Assembly (NCBI GenBank): GCA_043101845.1
Contig: JBICHN010000011.1
Coordinates: 1,240,001 to 1,304,000 of the forward strand
Reading direction: 5' to 3'
Source of the DNA: JBICHN01 sp043101845
GTDB lineage: Bacteria; Planctomycetota; Phycisphaerae; Phycisphaerales; UBA5793
DNA length: 64,000 bases
Shown: piece by piece, positions 7,562 through 16,800 of the stretch
Layout of the letters: each line of letters begins with the position of its first letter
How positions within the stretch are numbered: position 1 is the first letter of the stretch
The notes under the pieces: model-generated
What the model was told of the DNA's origin: nothing
What the model saw: the letters and a program-made list of their open reading frames with translations, nothing else
Database searches by the model: none
Program-made: the position numbers and the translations under genes

Positions 7562-9991
7562 ATGAACATGTGTATAGCCCTTGCGTGGCTGTCATTCGTA
7601 ATGGGCGCGACTCTTCACACCGATGGAGCGACCGGTCCGACGGGCGACGACTACGCGTTGCGCGCCGTGCCGAAGTCGAGTATTGCACTCTCGGGTGGAT
7701 TCTGGAAGGATCGCGTCGACACGAACCATCTGGTCACCCTTCCGCATTCCTTCGAGCAATGCGAGCAGACGGGACGCCTGAAAAACTTCAAGAAGGCCGC
7801 GGGCGAACTCGACGGGGAACACGAGGGGTATTTCTTCAACGACTCCGATGTCTACAAGATCATCGAGGGCGCCGCGTACGCGATGATGCTCCGGCCCGAT
7901 CCGGAGACGCGTGCGTATGTGGATCGCCTGATCGACGACATCGCCGCCGCTCAGGAGGACGACGGCTACCTCAACACCTACTACACGCTCGCCGAGCCGG
8001 ACGCGAAGTGGTCGAATGTGCGCGTGCGGCACGAACTCTACTGCGCCGGGCATCTGTTCGACGCCGCAGTCGCCTATTACGAAGCGACCGGGAATCGAAA
8101 GTTGCTCGAGGTTGCGATCAAGTTCGCGGATCTCATCGACGCCGAGTTCGGGCCGGACGCCCGGCGCGAGCCGCCGGGGCATCAGCAGATCGAGATGGGT
8201 CTCGTGCGGCTCTTCCGCGCCACCGGGGAACCGCGGTATCTCGAACTCGCTGAGTTCTTTCTCGCCGCGCGAGGCGACGCGGAAGGTCACGATCTCTTCG
8301 GTCCTTACGCGCAAGACCATCTACCTGTCGAAGATCAGCGAGAGGCGGTCGGACACGCGGTGCGGGCGGCGTACATGTATGCGGGGATGGCCGATGTCGG
8401 CGTCCTGACCGGCAACGACGCATATCTCGCCGCCCTTGACGATCTCTGGCAGAGCTCCACCGGGCGAAAGATGTACCTGACCGGCGCCATTGGGGCAAGC
8501 CGCGCCGGCGAGGCGTACGGCGTCGATTATGAACTGCCGAACGAAAGCGCCTACGCCGAGACTTGTGGCGCCATTGCGAACGCGCTCTGGAACGATCGAA
8601 TGCTTCGCCTCCACCGTCACGCGAAGTACGCGGACATTGTGGAACGCGCCATCTATAACGGATTCCTCGTAGGTGTGTCGCTCGAGGGCGATCGATTCTT
8701 CTACCCGAATCCGCTCGCGACGAATGGGGTCACACCGTTCAACCACGGCTCGAACGAGCGAAGCGCCTGGTTCGCCTGCGCCTGCTGTCCCTCGAACGAT
8801 GTGCGATTCATCCCAACGATTCTGGAGTACCTCTACGCGACGGACAGCGCTGGAAATGTGTTCGTCAACCAGTTCGCTGCGGGCGCCGCGGAGATCGACG
8901 CCGCGGGTCGCACGGTTCGAATCGTTCAGGACACCGAGTATCCGTGGGATGGTCGAATCACGCTGCGCATTGAACCGGATTCACCCGGCGAGTTCGCGGT
9001 GAACATTCGAGTTCCCGGCTGGGCGCGGGGCGAGCCCGTTCCGACGGACCTCTATCGCTACCTCGATGAGGCCCACGAGACGCCGACCCTCTCGGTGAAC
9101 GGAACGACGACGCCAATCGCGATCGAACGCGGCTACGCAAAGGTTGAGCGCGAGTGGCAATCGGGCGACACGATCACGCTCGCTCTGCCGATGCCGGTCC
9201 GGCGAGTCATAGCGCACGAGAAAGTGGAGGCGAATAATGGACGCGTGGCGCTCGAGCGCGGCCCGATCGTTTACTGCCTCGAAGCGGTGGACTCGGAAAG
9301 CGGCCGGGCGCTCAACATCGCCCTGCCTGATGATGCAGAGTTGTCCATCGAGCGCCGTCCGGAGATGCTCGGCGGAATCGTGACGATCCATGGCGTAGGC
9401 GTCGAGCGATTTCGGTCTGAAGGCGCGAGCGAGATCGTCGTCGATCAGCCGGTCGGGATTACGGCAATCCCGTATTACGCGTGGAACCACCGGGGTCCGG
9501 GCGAGATGACGGTATGGCTGCCCCGCGAGCCGGCGCTCATCAAGGCGCCGCCAAAGCCGACCCTCGCTTCGCGCAGTCGCGCGAGCGCGTCGCACACCTG
9601 GTCGAGCGATGTCGCCGCGGCCGTCAACGATCTCGCCGAGCCGGAGACCTCGAGTGATCAGACGATTCCGCGTCATACATTCTGGGATCACCGCGGCACG
9701 ACCGAATGGCTGCAACTCGACCTTCCGGAGAAGACCGAAGTTTCAGGCGTCGAACTGTACTGGTTTGACGATACGGGTGTCGGGCAATGTCGGGTCCCTC
9801 GCGCCTGGCGACTGCTCTATCGCGATGCGCAAGGACGCTGGATCGGCGTTGAGACCGACGATGACTTCGGATGTGTGGCGGATCAGTACAACTCGGTCGA
9901 GTTTGATCCGATCGAGACGGATGGCTTGCGGGTCGTCGTCGATCTTCAGCCCGACTACTCGGGCGGCGTGCTCGAATGGAAGGTGAACTGA
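7562..9991 (+). CDS. GH127 family beta-L-arabinofuranosidase
   Basis: This 809-residue enzyme should release L-arabinofuranose from beta-linked arabino-oligosaccharides. A short N-terminal hydrophobic stretch suggests export. The catalytic barrel carries the residues known from HypBA1: Glu317 (acid/base position), Glu333 and Cys335 in YAETCG, and the pair Cys408-Cys409 in CACCPSN, which bind zinc and provide the cysteine nucleophile. A beta domain follows. The last roughly 130 residues (from about 675) look like an extra beta-sandwich, perhaps for carbohydrate binding. The gene lies between the binding protein and the ATPase of the transporter, with only three bases before the latter, so hydrolysis and uptake are probably coupled. 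GH146 and other DUF1680-type enzymes are alternatives. Confidence 0.9.
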   Translation: MNMCIALAWLSFVMGATLHTDGATGPTGDDYALRAVPKSSIALSGGFWKDRVDTNHLVTLPHSFEQCEQTGRLKNFKKAAGELDGEHEGYFFNDSDVYKIIEGAAYAMMLRPDPETRAYVDRLIDDIAAAQEDDGYLNTYYTLAEPDAKWSNVRVRHELYCAGHLFDAAVAYYEATGNRKLLEVAIKFADLIDAEFGPDARREPPGHQQIEMGLVRLFRATGEPRYLELAEFFLAARGDAEGHDLFGPYAQDHLPVEDQREAVGHAVRAAYMYAGMADVGVLTGNDAYLAALDDLWQSSTGRKMYLTGAIGASRAGEAYGVDYELPNESAYAETCGAIANALWNDRMLRLHRHAKYADIVERAIYNGFLVGVSLEGDRFFYPNPLATNGVTPFNHGSNERSAWFACACCPSNDVRFIPTILEYLYATDSAGNVFVNQFAAGAAEIDAAGRTVRIVQDTEYPWDGRITLRIEPDSPGEFAVNIRVPGWARGEPVPTDLYRYLDEAHETPTLSVNGTTTPIAIERGYAKVEREWQSGDTITLALPMPVRRVIAHEKVEANNGRVALERGPIVYCLEAVDSESGRALNIALPDDAELSIERRPEMLGGIVTIHGVGVERFRSEGASEIVVDQPVGITAIPYYAWNHRGPGEMTVWLPREPALIKAPPKPTLASRSRASASHTWSSDVAAAVNDLAEPETSSDQTIPRHTFWDHRGTTEWLQLDLPEKTEVSGVELYWFDDTGVGQCRVPRAWRLLYRDAQGRWIGVETDDDFGCVADQYNSVEFDPIETDGLRVVVDLQPDYSGGVLEWKVN

Positions 9992-9994
9992 CGC

Positions 9995-11569
9995 GTGTCG
10001 TCCCGCGAGACGGCTCACGACCGCCGGTCAGCCGACGCGCCATCGGCGCTGCTCGAGGCGCGCGGCCTGACGAAGAGCTTTCCCGGTGTCAAAGCGCTGA
10101 ACGGCGTCGACTTCACCCTGCGGGCCGGCGAGATTCACGCGCTCATGGGAGAGAACGGCGCTGGAAAGAGCACGCTCGTCAAGGCGCTCACGGGGGTTTC
10201 TGCCGTCGATTCCGGATCGATGCGCTTCGATGGACGGCCATTCGCCCCGCGTTCTCCACATGATGCGGGTCGTCTCGGCGTCGCCGCCGTTTTTCAGGAG
10301 ATCAATCTCATTCCGCAACTCTCCGTCGCGGAGAACATCGCCCTCGGAAGAATGTCGACCCGGTTCGGACGGGTGCGCTGGCGTGCGGTGAACGACGACG
10401 CCCGACGCGCTTTGAAGCGGCTTAACCTGACGATCGATGTCACACGGCCGCTCGACAGCTATCCCATCGCGATTCAACAGATGGTGGCGATTGCGCGGGC
10501 GCTCTGCGTCGACGCCCGGATCCTCATCCTTGACGAGCCGACATCGAGTCTTGACGCGAAGGAAACCGATCTCCTTTTCGCCGTCATGCGTCGATTGCGC
10601 GCGGATGGCCTCGGGATCGTGTTCATCACTCACTTTCTCGATCAGGTGTATGAAATCTCCGATCGAATCACCGTGCTCCGGAACGGTCGCCTGGTCGGCG
10701 CGTTCACCACCGCCAGACTGCCTCGACTCGAGTTGATCGCGGGAATGCTGGGTCGGTCGGTCGAGGCCGCGGCGCGGTTGACCACGGCGCACCGCACGCG
10801 TCCGACGGAGGTGAAACAAGAAGCGATCCTTCGCGCCGAAGGCCTCGGCCGTCGCGGAGCGATTGAGTCGTTTGATCTCGAGATTCAGCGGGGAGAGGTC
10901 GTCGGGCTCGCAGGGCTGCTCGGTTCGGGGCGCACGGAGTTGGCCCGCCTCGTATTCGGCGCCGATCGAGCGGATCGAGGATCCGTTCGTGTCGCCGAAT
11001 TCCACGGTCGCTGGCGTTCGCCACGCTCCGCGATCCGGCGCGGTCTGGCGTTCTGTCCGGAGGATCGCAAGACCGACGGAGTCGCGCCCCATCTTTCGGT
11101 GCGGGAGAACATCGCGCTCGCGCTCCAGGCGCGATACGGGTTCTGGCGACCGCTCTCGCGACGGCGCCAGAACGAGCTCACCGAGCGGTTCATCCGCGCG
11201 CTCAATATCGCGACGCCCGACGCCGAGAAGCCGGTGGGCCGGCTGAGTGGGGGGAACCAACAGAAGGTCATTCTCGCTCGTTGGCTCGCCTCAGAGCCGC
11301 AACTCCTCATTCTTGACGAACCCACGCGCGGCATCGATGTCGGCGCCAAGGCGGAGATCGAACGCCTCATCTCGAAGCTTGGAGCCGGGGGAATGGCGAT
11401 CCTCTTCATCTCCTCCGAACTCGAAGAGGTCGCGCGAGATTCACATCGCGTAGTCGTGCTTCGCGACCGGCGAGTCATCGGCGAACTGAGAGGCGACGAG
11501 ATCAGAGTCGATTCGATCATGCGGCTCATCGCGCGCACGAATGGCGAGGCGGTTCGCGATGTCGGATGA
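9995..11569 (+). CDS. ytfR: YtfR-like sugar ABC transporter, double ATPase subunit
   Basis: This 524-residue protein has two fused ABC ATPase domains, as in the CUT2 family of monosaccharide importers. Domain one has Walker A GENGAGKST at 52-60, a degenerate signature (PIAIQQMVAIARAL) and Walker B ILILDEPTSSL. Domain two has a degenerate Walker A (LLGSGRTE), the signature LSGGNQQKVILARWL and Walker B LLILDEPTRGIDVG. The asymmetry is normal for CUT2. The start is GTG, three bases after the GH127 stop, and the end overlaps the next permease gene. Confidence 0.94.
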   Translation: MSSRETAHDRRSADAPSALLEARGLTKSFPGVKALNGVDFTLRAGEIHALMGENGAGKSTLVKALTGVSAVDSGSMRFDGRPFAPRSPHDAGRLGVAAVFQEINLIPQLSVAENIALGRMSTRFGRVRWRAVNDDARRALKRLNLTIDVTRPLDSYPIAIQQMVAIARALCVDARILILDEPTSSLDAKETDLLFAVMRRLRADGLGIVFITHFLDQVYEISDRITVLRNGRLVGAFTTARLPRLELIAGMLGRSVEAAARLTTAHRTRPTEVKQEAILRAEGLGRRGAIESFDLEIQRGEVVGLAGLLGSGRTELARLVFGADRADRGSVRVAEFHGRWRSPRSAIRRGLAFCPEDRKTDGVAPHLSVRENIALALQARYGFWRPLSRRRQNELTERFIRALNIATPDAEKPVGRLSGGNQQKVILARWLASEPQLLILDEPTRGIDVGAKAEIERLISKLGAGGMAILFISSELEEVARDSHRVVVLRDRRVIGELRGDEIRVDSIMRLIARTNGEAVRDVG

Positions 11570-12584
11570 TGGGCGCAGCTCCGAGTCATCGGCGCGCGGC
11601 TGGAGGACGCTCATCTGGCCGCTTGTCGCGCTCGCGCTTCTGCTCATCTTCAACGCCATTCGCAACCCGGGGTTCTTTCGAGTCGAAATCATCAACGGGC
11701 AGTTGTACGGAAGCGTGATCGACATCGTCGACCAGGCGGCGCCGATTCTCATCGTCTCACTCGGCATGACGCTGGTCATCGCGACCGCCGGGGTCGATCT
11801 CTCGGTCGGCGCCGTGATGGCGATCGCCGGCGCCACGGCGGCGATCGCGGTGACACGCGAACAGGGCGGTCTCGTCTTCGCGCTGGTAGCGGCCCTCGGC
11901 GCCGGCGTGCTCGCGGGCTTCTGGAACGGGACGCTCGTCGCGCTCTGCCGCATTCAGCCGATCGTGGCGACGCTCATTCTCATGGTCGCCGGCCGCGGCA
12001 TCGCGCAACTCCTCACCGATGGACAGATCGTTACCTTTACCGATCCCGGCCTCGCCTTTCTTGGTGGCGGTCATGCGTTCGGCGTCCCCGCGCCCGCGCT
12101 CATCGCGGTCGCGATGCTCGGTGTCGTCGCCGGACTCGTCCGACTGACCGCGCTTGGCCTCTTCATCGAATCGGTCGGCGATAACGAGACCGCGAGTCGA
12201 CTCGCCGGGATTCCCGTCGCTTCCGTGAAGGTCTTCGCGTACACGCTGACGGGATTGCTCGCCGGGGTCGCCGGGTTGATCGAAGCCGGGGACATTCGCG
12301 CGGCGGACGCGAACACGACCGGCTTGTACCTCGAACTCGACGCCATTCTCGCCGTGGTGATCGGCGGCACGCCGCTGACCGGTGGCCGCATGCGACTCAT
12401 CGGAACCGTGCTCGGCGCGCTCATCATTCAGACGCTGACGACGACGATCCTGACCACGGGCGTCGATGCGCGATGGACGCTTGTGGTCAAAGCGCTCGTC
12501 GTGCTTGCAGTCTGCCTCCTTCAGTCCGAGCGGGCGCGCGACCTCCTGCGCCGACGGCGCGCGAATGGGGGGGCGCCGTCATGA
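11559..12584 (+). CDS. ytfT: YtfT-like sugar ABC transporter permease
   Basis: This is a 341-residue inner-membrane permease of the CUT2/BPD_transp_2 family with eight or more hydrophobic segments. The hallmark GMTLVIATAGVDLSVGAVMA is near residues 65-85, and the C-terminal LELDAILAVVIGGTPLTGGR loop, which contacts the ATPase, is present. The ATG at 11559 is chosen; an ATG at 11541 in the same frame would add six residues and lengthen the overlap with the ATPase gene. The end overlaps the second permease at ATGA. G-rich sequence (seven G) occurs near the 3' end. Confidence 0.92.
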   Translation: MSDDGRSSESSARGWRTLIWPLVALALLLIFNAIRNPGFFRVEIINGQLYGSVIDIVDQAAPILIVSLGMTLVIATAGVDLSVGAVMAIAGATAAIAVTREQGGLVFALVAALGAGVLAGFWNGTLVALCRIQPIVATLILMVAGRGIAQLLTDGQIVTFTDPGLAFLGGGHAFGVPAPALIAVAMLGVVAGLVRLTALGLFIESVGDNETASRLAGIPVASVKVFAYTLTGLLAGVAGLIEAGDIRAADANTTGLYLELDAILAVVIGGTPLTGGRMRLIGTVLGALIIQTLTTTILTTGVDARWTLVVKALVVLAVCLLQSERARDLLRRRRANGGAPS

Positions 12585-13525
12585 CGACACTCTTCACTCG
12601 CCAGCGTATGCCGATTGTGGCGACGATCGTGGTCTTCGCCGCGCTCTATATCGCCGGCGTCCTTCGTTATGGAGCCGACTTCGCATCGTGGACCGTCTTT
12701 CTCAACCTCTTCCGGGGGAACGCGCCGCTCGGGATCGCAGCGATCGGTATGACCTTCGTCATTCTCACCGGCGGGATCGATCTCTCCGTCGGCGCGATCA
12801 TCGGGTTCACGACCGTGGTGATCGCCACGCTCGTAACGAACCACGAGATCTCCCCCGCGATCGTCATTCCGTTCGCGATTCTCCTCGGAACGCTCTTCGG
12901 CGCCGCGATGGGCGTCATGATCGTGGCGTTCGAGTTGCCCCCGTTCCTTGTGACACTCGCCGGGATGTTCTTCGCCCGCGGAATGGCGCTGGTTATCAGT
13001 GACCGGTCAATCCCGATAAACCACGACTGGTACGACGCGGTCGGTGATTTCGGATTCGAGGTGTTTCCTCTGTCCGTGGCCACGCTCGTCTTCGCGACGG
13101 CGCTCGCGACCATTGCGCTGCGCTGGACGACCTTCGGGCGAACCGTCTACGCCATCGGCGGAGATGAAGAGTCGGCCCGACTCATGGGCCTCTGCGTCGC
13201 GCCGGTGAAGGTCGGCGTCTACGCGATCAGCGGCTTCTGCGCCGCGGTCGCCGGCTCGATGTACATCTCGGGATTCGCTCACGCGGGCACGATGCTCGAG
13301 CTCGATGCGATCGCGGCGGTCGTCGTCGGCGGCACTCCACTCTCGGGAGGAGTCGGGACCGCGATCGGCACGCTCGTCGGCGTGCTCATTTTCGGCGTGA
13401 TCGATACCGCCGTGGCCTTCGAAGGCACGCTCAACACCTGGTGGACGAAGATCGTCATCGGCGGGCTGCTTCTCGCCTTCATTCTGCTCCAGAAGCTCAT
13501 TCAGGCGCGCGCCACGCGGTCGTGA
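12581..13525 (+). CDS. yjfF: YjfF-like sugar ABC transporter permease
   Basis: This second CUT2 permease has 314 residues and multiple hydrophobic helices. It carries the family motif GMTFVILTGGIDLSVGAIIG and a C-terminal LELDAIAAVVVGGTPLSGGV. The frame is open further upstream, but the ATG at 12581 forms a four-base ATGA overlap with the previous gene and starts the usual permease N-terminus. With the previous permease it would form the heterodimeric pore. It is the last gene of the operon and ends ten bases before the convergent carboxypeptidase gene. Confidence 0.92.
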   Translation: MTTLFTRQRMPIVATIVVFAALYIAGVLRYGADFASWTVFLNLFRGNAPLGIAAIGMTFVILTGGIDLSVGAIIGFTTVVIATLVTNHEISPAIVIPFAILLGTLFGAAMGVMIVAFELPPFLVTLAGMFFARGMALVISDRSIPINHDWYDAVGDFGFEVFPLSVATLVFATALATIALRWTTFGRTVYAIGGDEESARLMGLCVAPVKVGVYAISGFCAAVAGSMYISGFAHAGTMLELDAIAAVVVGGTPLSGGVGTAIGTLVGVLIFGVIDTAVAFEGTLNTWWTKIVIGGLLLAFILLQKLIQARATRS

Positions 13526-13534
13526 TGATGCGAT

Positions 13535-15088
13535 TCAGTTGATCTGCTCGACGCGCACCTGTGAGATGCGGTTGAGGTGCGCCGCCTGGAGCCAGACGAC
13601 GCGTATCGGTCCGCCGGGCGGCACGCTCACGGGAAGCGTGGCGACACCATCCGCGTCGGCGACGGATGAGCCGGCGACGCGCGGCGTCATAATCCCGAGT
13701 GTCACTCCAAGAGAAGGAACTGGCGTCTCACCGGCGCCGGCGAAGCTGTACACGAAGTAGACCTCGGCGCCGGCGATCGCGCGGCCCGCGCGGAACTCGC
13801 CCGCCTCGCCGCGGACGAGTGGCGTCGTATCGAACACCATGCCGAAGTCGTAGTCCGCTTCGAAGAGCGCGAGGGCGCCCGCGAGCGCCTCCTCCGAGCC
13901 GGGAATGATCTGTTCGGGCGGGAGAACAAACCCAAACTGACCAGTGTCGCGCAATTCGAAAGTGATCCCGAACATGTTTCGGTCGCCGTAAGTCCAGTCC
14001 GACATCACGCCGCTCGCAGGGTAGATCGTGGTGAAGACGGGGCCGTAGCGGAACGGACGCCCTTCGACATCGCGCATCGCGCCGGCGATGTCGCCGCTGA
14101 CGGCGTCGAAGATGTCGTGATCGGCGCAATGGTCACGCGTCCAGCCCCACGGGTACAGGACGAGCTGCGAGTAACAATGGATATCGACATGGGCGACGAG
14201 GTTCGGGCGGTCGGAGACGAAGTCGCGAATGTTCGCCGTCTCCGGCTCACTGAACGCGTATTCGCCGCGGTAGGTCTGCATCTGCGTCTGCGTTCCCGCG
14301 CCGGGCCCGCCCCAGCCGACGCTCCAGTTGCGATTCGTGTCAACGCCGTACCCGCCACGCCGATTCTTGCGCCACATGCGGTCGCGGTCCCAGGAGAACT
14401 CGTACCCGTCGGGATTCACGACCGGGATGATGTAGAGTTCGTGCGTATCGAGGATCGCCTGAATCTGCGGGTCGATGTCGTACTCGCGCACGAATCGGTC
14501 AGCGATATAGCAGTTCGCCATGACCGTGATCCATTCCCGTGCGTGCTGGCACCCATTGAGCAGCACGCCCGGTCGCGCCGCCGTCTGATTCGGGCCGGTG
14601 ATGCGAATCGCCTTGACCATTCTGCCCTCGAGCGATTCACCGACCTCGACCACGCTCGCGAGATCGGGTCGCAGGGTCGCGAGGTCGTCGAGAAACGCAA
14701 GCACTTCGGGGTACCGGCGGTACTGATCAAAGAAGGATCCATCGAGCATTCCCGGACGCCATGCGTCTTCGGTCCCGACAGGACGCTCAGCGTCGATGAG
14801 CGCCTGCAGGTTGTCGATGAGAATCGCATGAGGCACGCCGCTCGCGTCGAGCGCCGCCCGTTGATCAGGTGGAACTCGGAAGTCGGCCACGCCGCCAACC
14901 TCCACGCGATGCGACCACATGTCCGGGCTGATACGCTGCAGGAATGTGAGATCGTGCTCGTCACGAATCGTGGCGCGCACGACCAGATGATCGTCGTAGC
15001 GGACAGGAGCCGCCGCGACGGACTCGATGATCGAGATGACGATGAAGAGCAAGAAGACGAGGTGGAACGATCGGCCGCGAAAAGTCAT
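13535..15088 (-). CDS. Secreted M14 family zinc carboxypeptidase
   Basis: This 517-residue exported metallopeptidase should cut C-terminal residues from peptides. A signal peptide covers about residues 1-27 and a propeptide-like region 30-115. The zinc ligands are His182 and Glu185 (QHAREW) and His304 (HVDIHCYSQ). The substrate-binding Asn-Arg pair is in TNRNW, and the catalytic glutamate is Glu378 (ITFELRD). All key residues of carboxypeptidase A-type enzymes are therefore present. The C-terminal 110 residues form a separate beta-rich domain that resembles the ends of the two upstream sialidase-like proteins. It is the third gene of a minus-strand run starting at 18468. Confidence 0.92.
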   Translation of the reverse strand: MTFRGRSFHLVFLLFIVISIIESVAAAPVRYDDHLVVRATIRDEHDLTFLQRISPDMWSHRVEVGGVADFRVPPDQRAALDASGVPHAILIDNLQALIDAERPVGTEDAWRPGMLDGSFFDQYRRYPEVLAFLDDLATLRPDLASVVEVGESLEGRMVKAIRITGPNQTAARPGVLLNGCQHAREWITVMANCYIADRFVREYDIDPQIQAILDTHELYIIPVVNPDGYEFSWDRDRMWRKNRRGGYGVDTNRNWSVGWGGPGAGTQTQMQTYRGEYAFSEPETANIRDFVSDRPNLVAHVDIHCYSQLVLYPWGWTRDHCADHDIFDAVSGDIAGAMRDVEGRPFRYGPVFTTIYPASGVMSDWTYGDRNMFGITFELRDTGQFGFVLPPEQIIPGSEEALAGALALFEADYDFGMVFDTTPLVRGEAGEFRAGRAIAGAEVYFVYSFAGAGETPVPSLGVTLGIMTPRVAGSSVADADGVATLPVSVPPGGPIRVVWLQAAHLNRISQVRVEQIN

Positions 15089-15158
15089 GGTTCTTCCGTC
15101 TGATCAATGCTGTATGAGAAGACGCCACGGCGCAGTCTTGTCCGCCGTACCAAAATGG

Positions 15159-16754
15159 TCACTGACCCACCACGCGATTCTCGACATTGCTCGCATTGCC
15201 GAATTGAACCGCCTGAATCCAGACTTCCGTGCCGACCGAGCCGGGAGGAACGACAAGGCTCCACGAAGCCGATCCAGTCGCGTCGGTGCGCTGAGCGCCA
15301 CCGAGTTGCTGCGGATTTCGGAGATCAACCCGGAGGGCGAGCCCCGGTATCTCCGTCGATCCCTCACCCCGCAGACTTCCGACGAGCCAGGCCAGATCGT
15401 TCGGTCGTGCCTCGTCGATGACGGCGATGCCACGAGAACCGGCGACGAGTGGCAGAACCGTGAGCTCGATCGGAAACTCGCGAATGAAAAAGATGTCCTG
15501 TTCACCGTTGTGCGTGGCGGGATAGATGATGTTGACGGCTTCGCCGAACGAATGGCTCTGGAAGTAGTCGCCGATCTTGTTCTGTTGCGGCCAGCCCTGC
15601 GTGGGATCGAACGCCCCGGACAGTGGTCGATTCTCCGCCCAGGTCACGCCGCCGTCGTAGGAATACGAGTAGTAGAGACGCGAGCGCAGATGATTCGGAT
15701 CGGAGCGCGTGTCGAGCCAGGCCGCGTCGATGCGGCCGCCCGGCGCGACGGACATCGCGGCCATCCACTGGTAATCATCCGGGTCTGAATCGTCGTTGAC
15801 CCGGACCGGCGCGGAGAAGGTCAGACCGCCATCGACGCTCCGCGCGAACATGACATCGCAGACATCGACGCCGGGTCGAACCGCGGAACTCAGGGCATAG
15901 ACCCAGCCTCGCCTTGGTCCGTCTGAATGATCGACCTCGACATAGAGCTGGCCCGCCCCGCCCGCAGGATTGACGGGGAGCAGCCATGGCCATTCGCCGA
16001 ACTCAAGCACAGTGGTCGGGCCGAAGGTGGCGACGCCGCCCGCGTTCGTCGCATTGTCCGAACGACGAATCTCGACCTGATCTTCGAAGTGATTCCACCA
16101 GCCGGCGAAGAGTTCGCCGTCCGGCCCCACGCTGACATATGACGAGATCCCGAAACCGAGCGCCTGCTCGTTCGTCCAGGTGACGCCACGATCGAATGAG
16201 CGTGTGAAGTTGATATCGACATTGCCCCAGATGCAGAAGTGATTGCCGACGGCGGTGGTGTTGTCAATCGCGTACCAGTTCTTGTCCGCGAAACCCTTCG
16301 TGATGTAATTTGGCGTGCCCCAGGATAACCCGTCATCGTCGCTTCGATAGGAGGTCTGTCCATCACGCGTCGACCGGAAGATGAGCGAGTTGTAGAAGAA
16401 CGACCCGAAACGGTCGGCCGCGAGCACCGGATCGGACTGGTTCGCGCCGGCGCCGGCGCCCGGCGGGGGAGCGAGCGTGTCATGGTTGAACCAGGTCCGG
16501 CCTCCGTCGAAGGTGGTGGCATTTCCGGCGAACCGTTCATTCGAATTGATGGTGGGGAACTGTCGCCACCCGACGACCATGATCGACGGATCGAGGGGGT
16601 TGAAGGCGAAGCTTGGCTCGTTCGCCGCGTCACCCCGGATGTTGTCGCCGTTTGCGTCGGTGTTGATCTGCACACGCGTCGGACCGGCGGAGACCGCCGC
16701 CGCGACGAGCCCGGCGCCGAAAAACCCGAAGAACAACTGGTCAGATCGCCGCAT
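15159..16754 (-). CDS. Secreted sialidase-like Asp-box protein (second copy)
   Basis: The 531-residue product has a signal peptide (about 1-22) and a beta-propeller sequence with five Asp-box-like motifs: TFDGGRTW, SDDDGLSW, SFDRGVTW, SVDGGLTF and SYDGGVTW. This resembles exo-alpha-sialidase/BNR proteins, but the catalytic arginine triad cannot be judged by eye, so the glycan substrate is unknown. The N-terminal DAANEPSFAFNPLDPSIMVVGW block and the C-terminal domain match the neighbour at 16801-18468, so the two are tandem duplicates. The gene follows its paralogue by 46 bases and precedes the carboxypeptidase by 70. Confidence 0.8.
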   Translation of the reverse strand: MRRSDQLFFGFFGAGLVAAAVSAGPTRVQINTDANGDNIRGDAANEPSFAFNPLDPSIMVVGWRQFPTINSNERFAGNATTFDGGRTWFNHDTLAPPPGAGAGANQSDPVLAADRFGSFFYNSLIFRSTRDGQTSYRSDDDGLSWGTPNYITKGFADKNWYAIDNTTAVGNHFCIWGNVDINFTRSFDRGVTWTNEQALGFGISSYVSVGPDGELFAGWWNHFEDQVEIRRSDNATNAGGVATFGPTTVLEFGEWPWLLPVNPAGGAGQLYVEVDHSDGPRRGWVYALSSAVRPGVDVCDVMFARSVDGGLTFSAPVRVNDDSDPDDYQWMAAMSVAPGGRIDAAWLDTRSDPNHLRSRLYYSYSYDGGVTWAENRPLSGAFDPTQGWPQQNKIGDYFQSHSFGEAVNIIYPATHNGEQDIFFIREFPIELTVLPLVAGSRGIAVIDEARPNDLAWLVGSLRGEGSTEIPGLALRVDLRNPQQLGGAQRTDATGSASWSLVVPPGSVGTEVWIQAVQFGNASNVENRVVGQ

Positions 16755-16800
16755 CGCCCACTCCTTCTCTTCCAGCCGATCGAATCGTCGCGGCGCGAGA

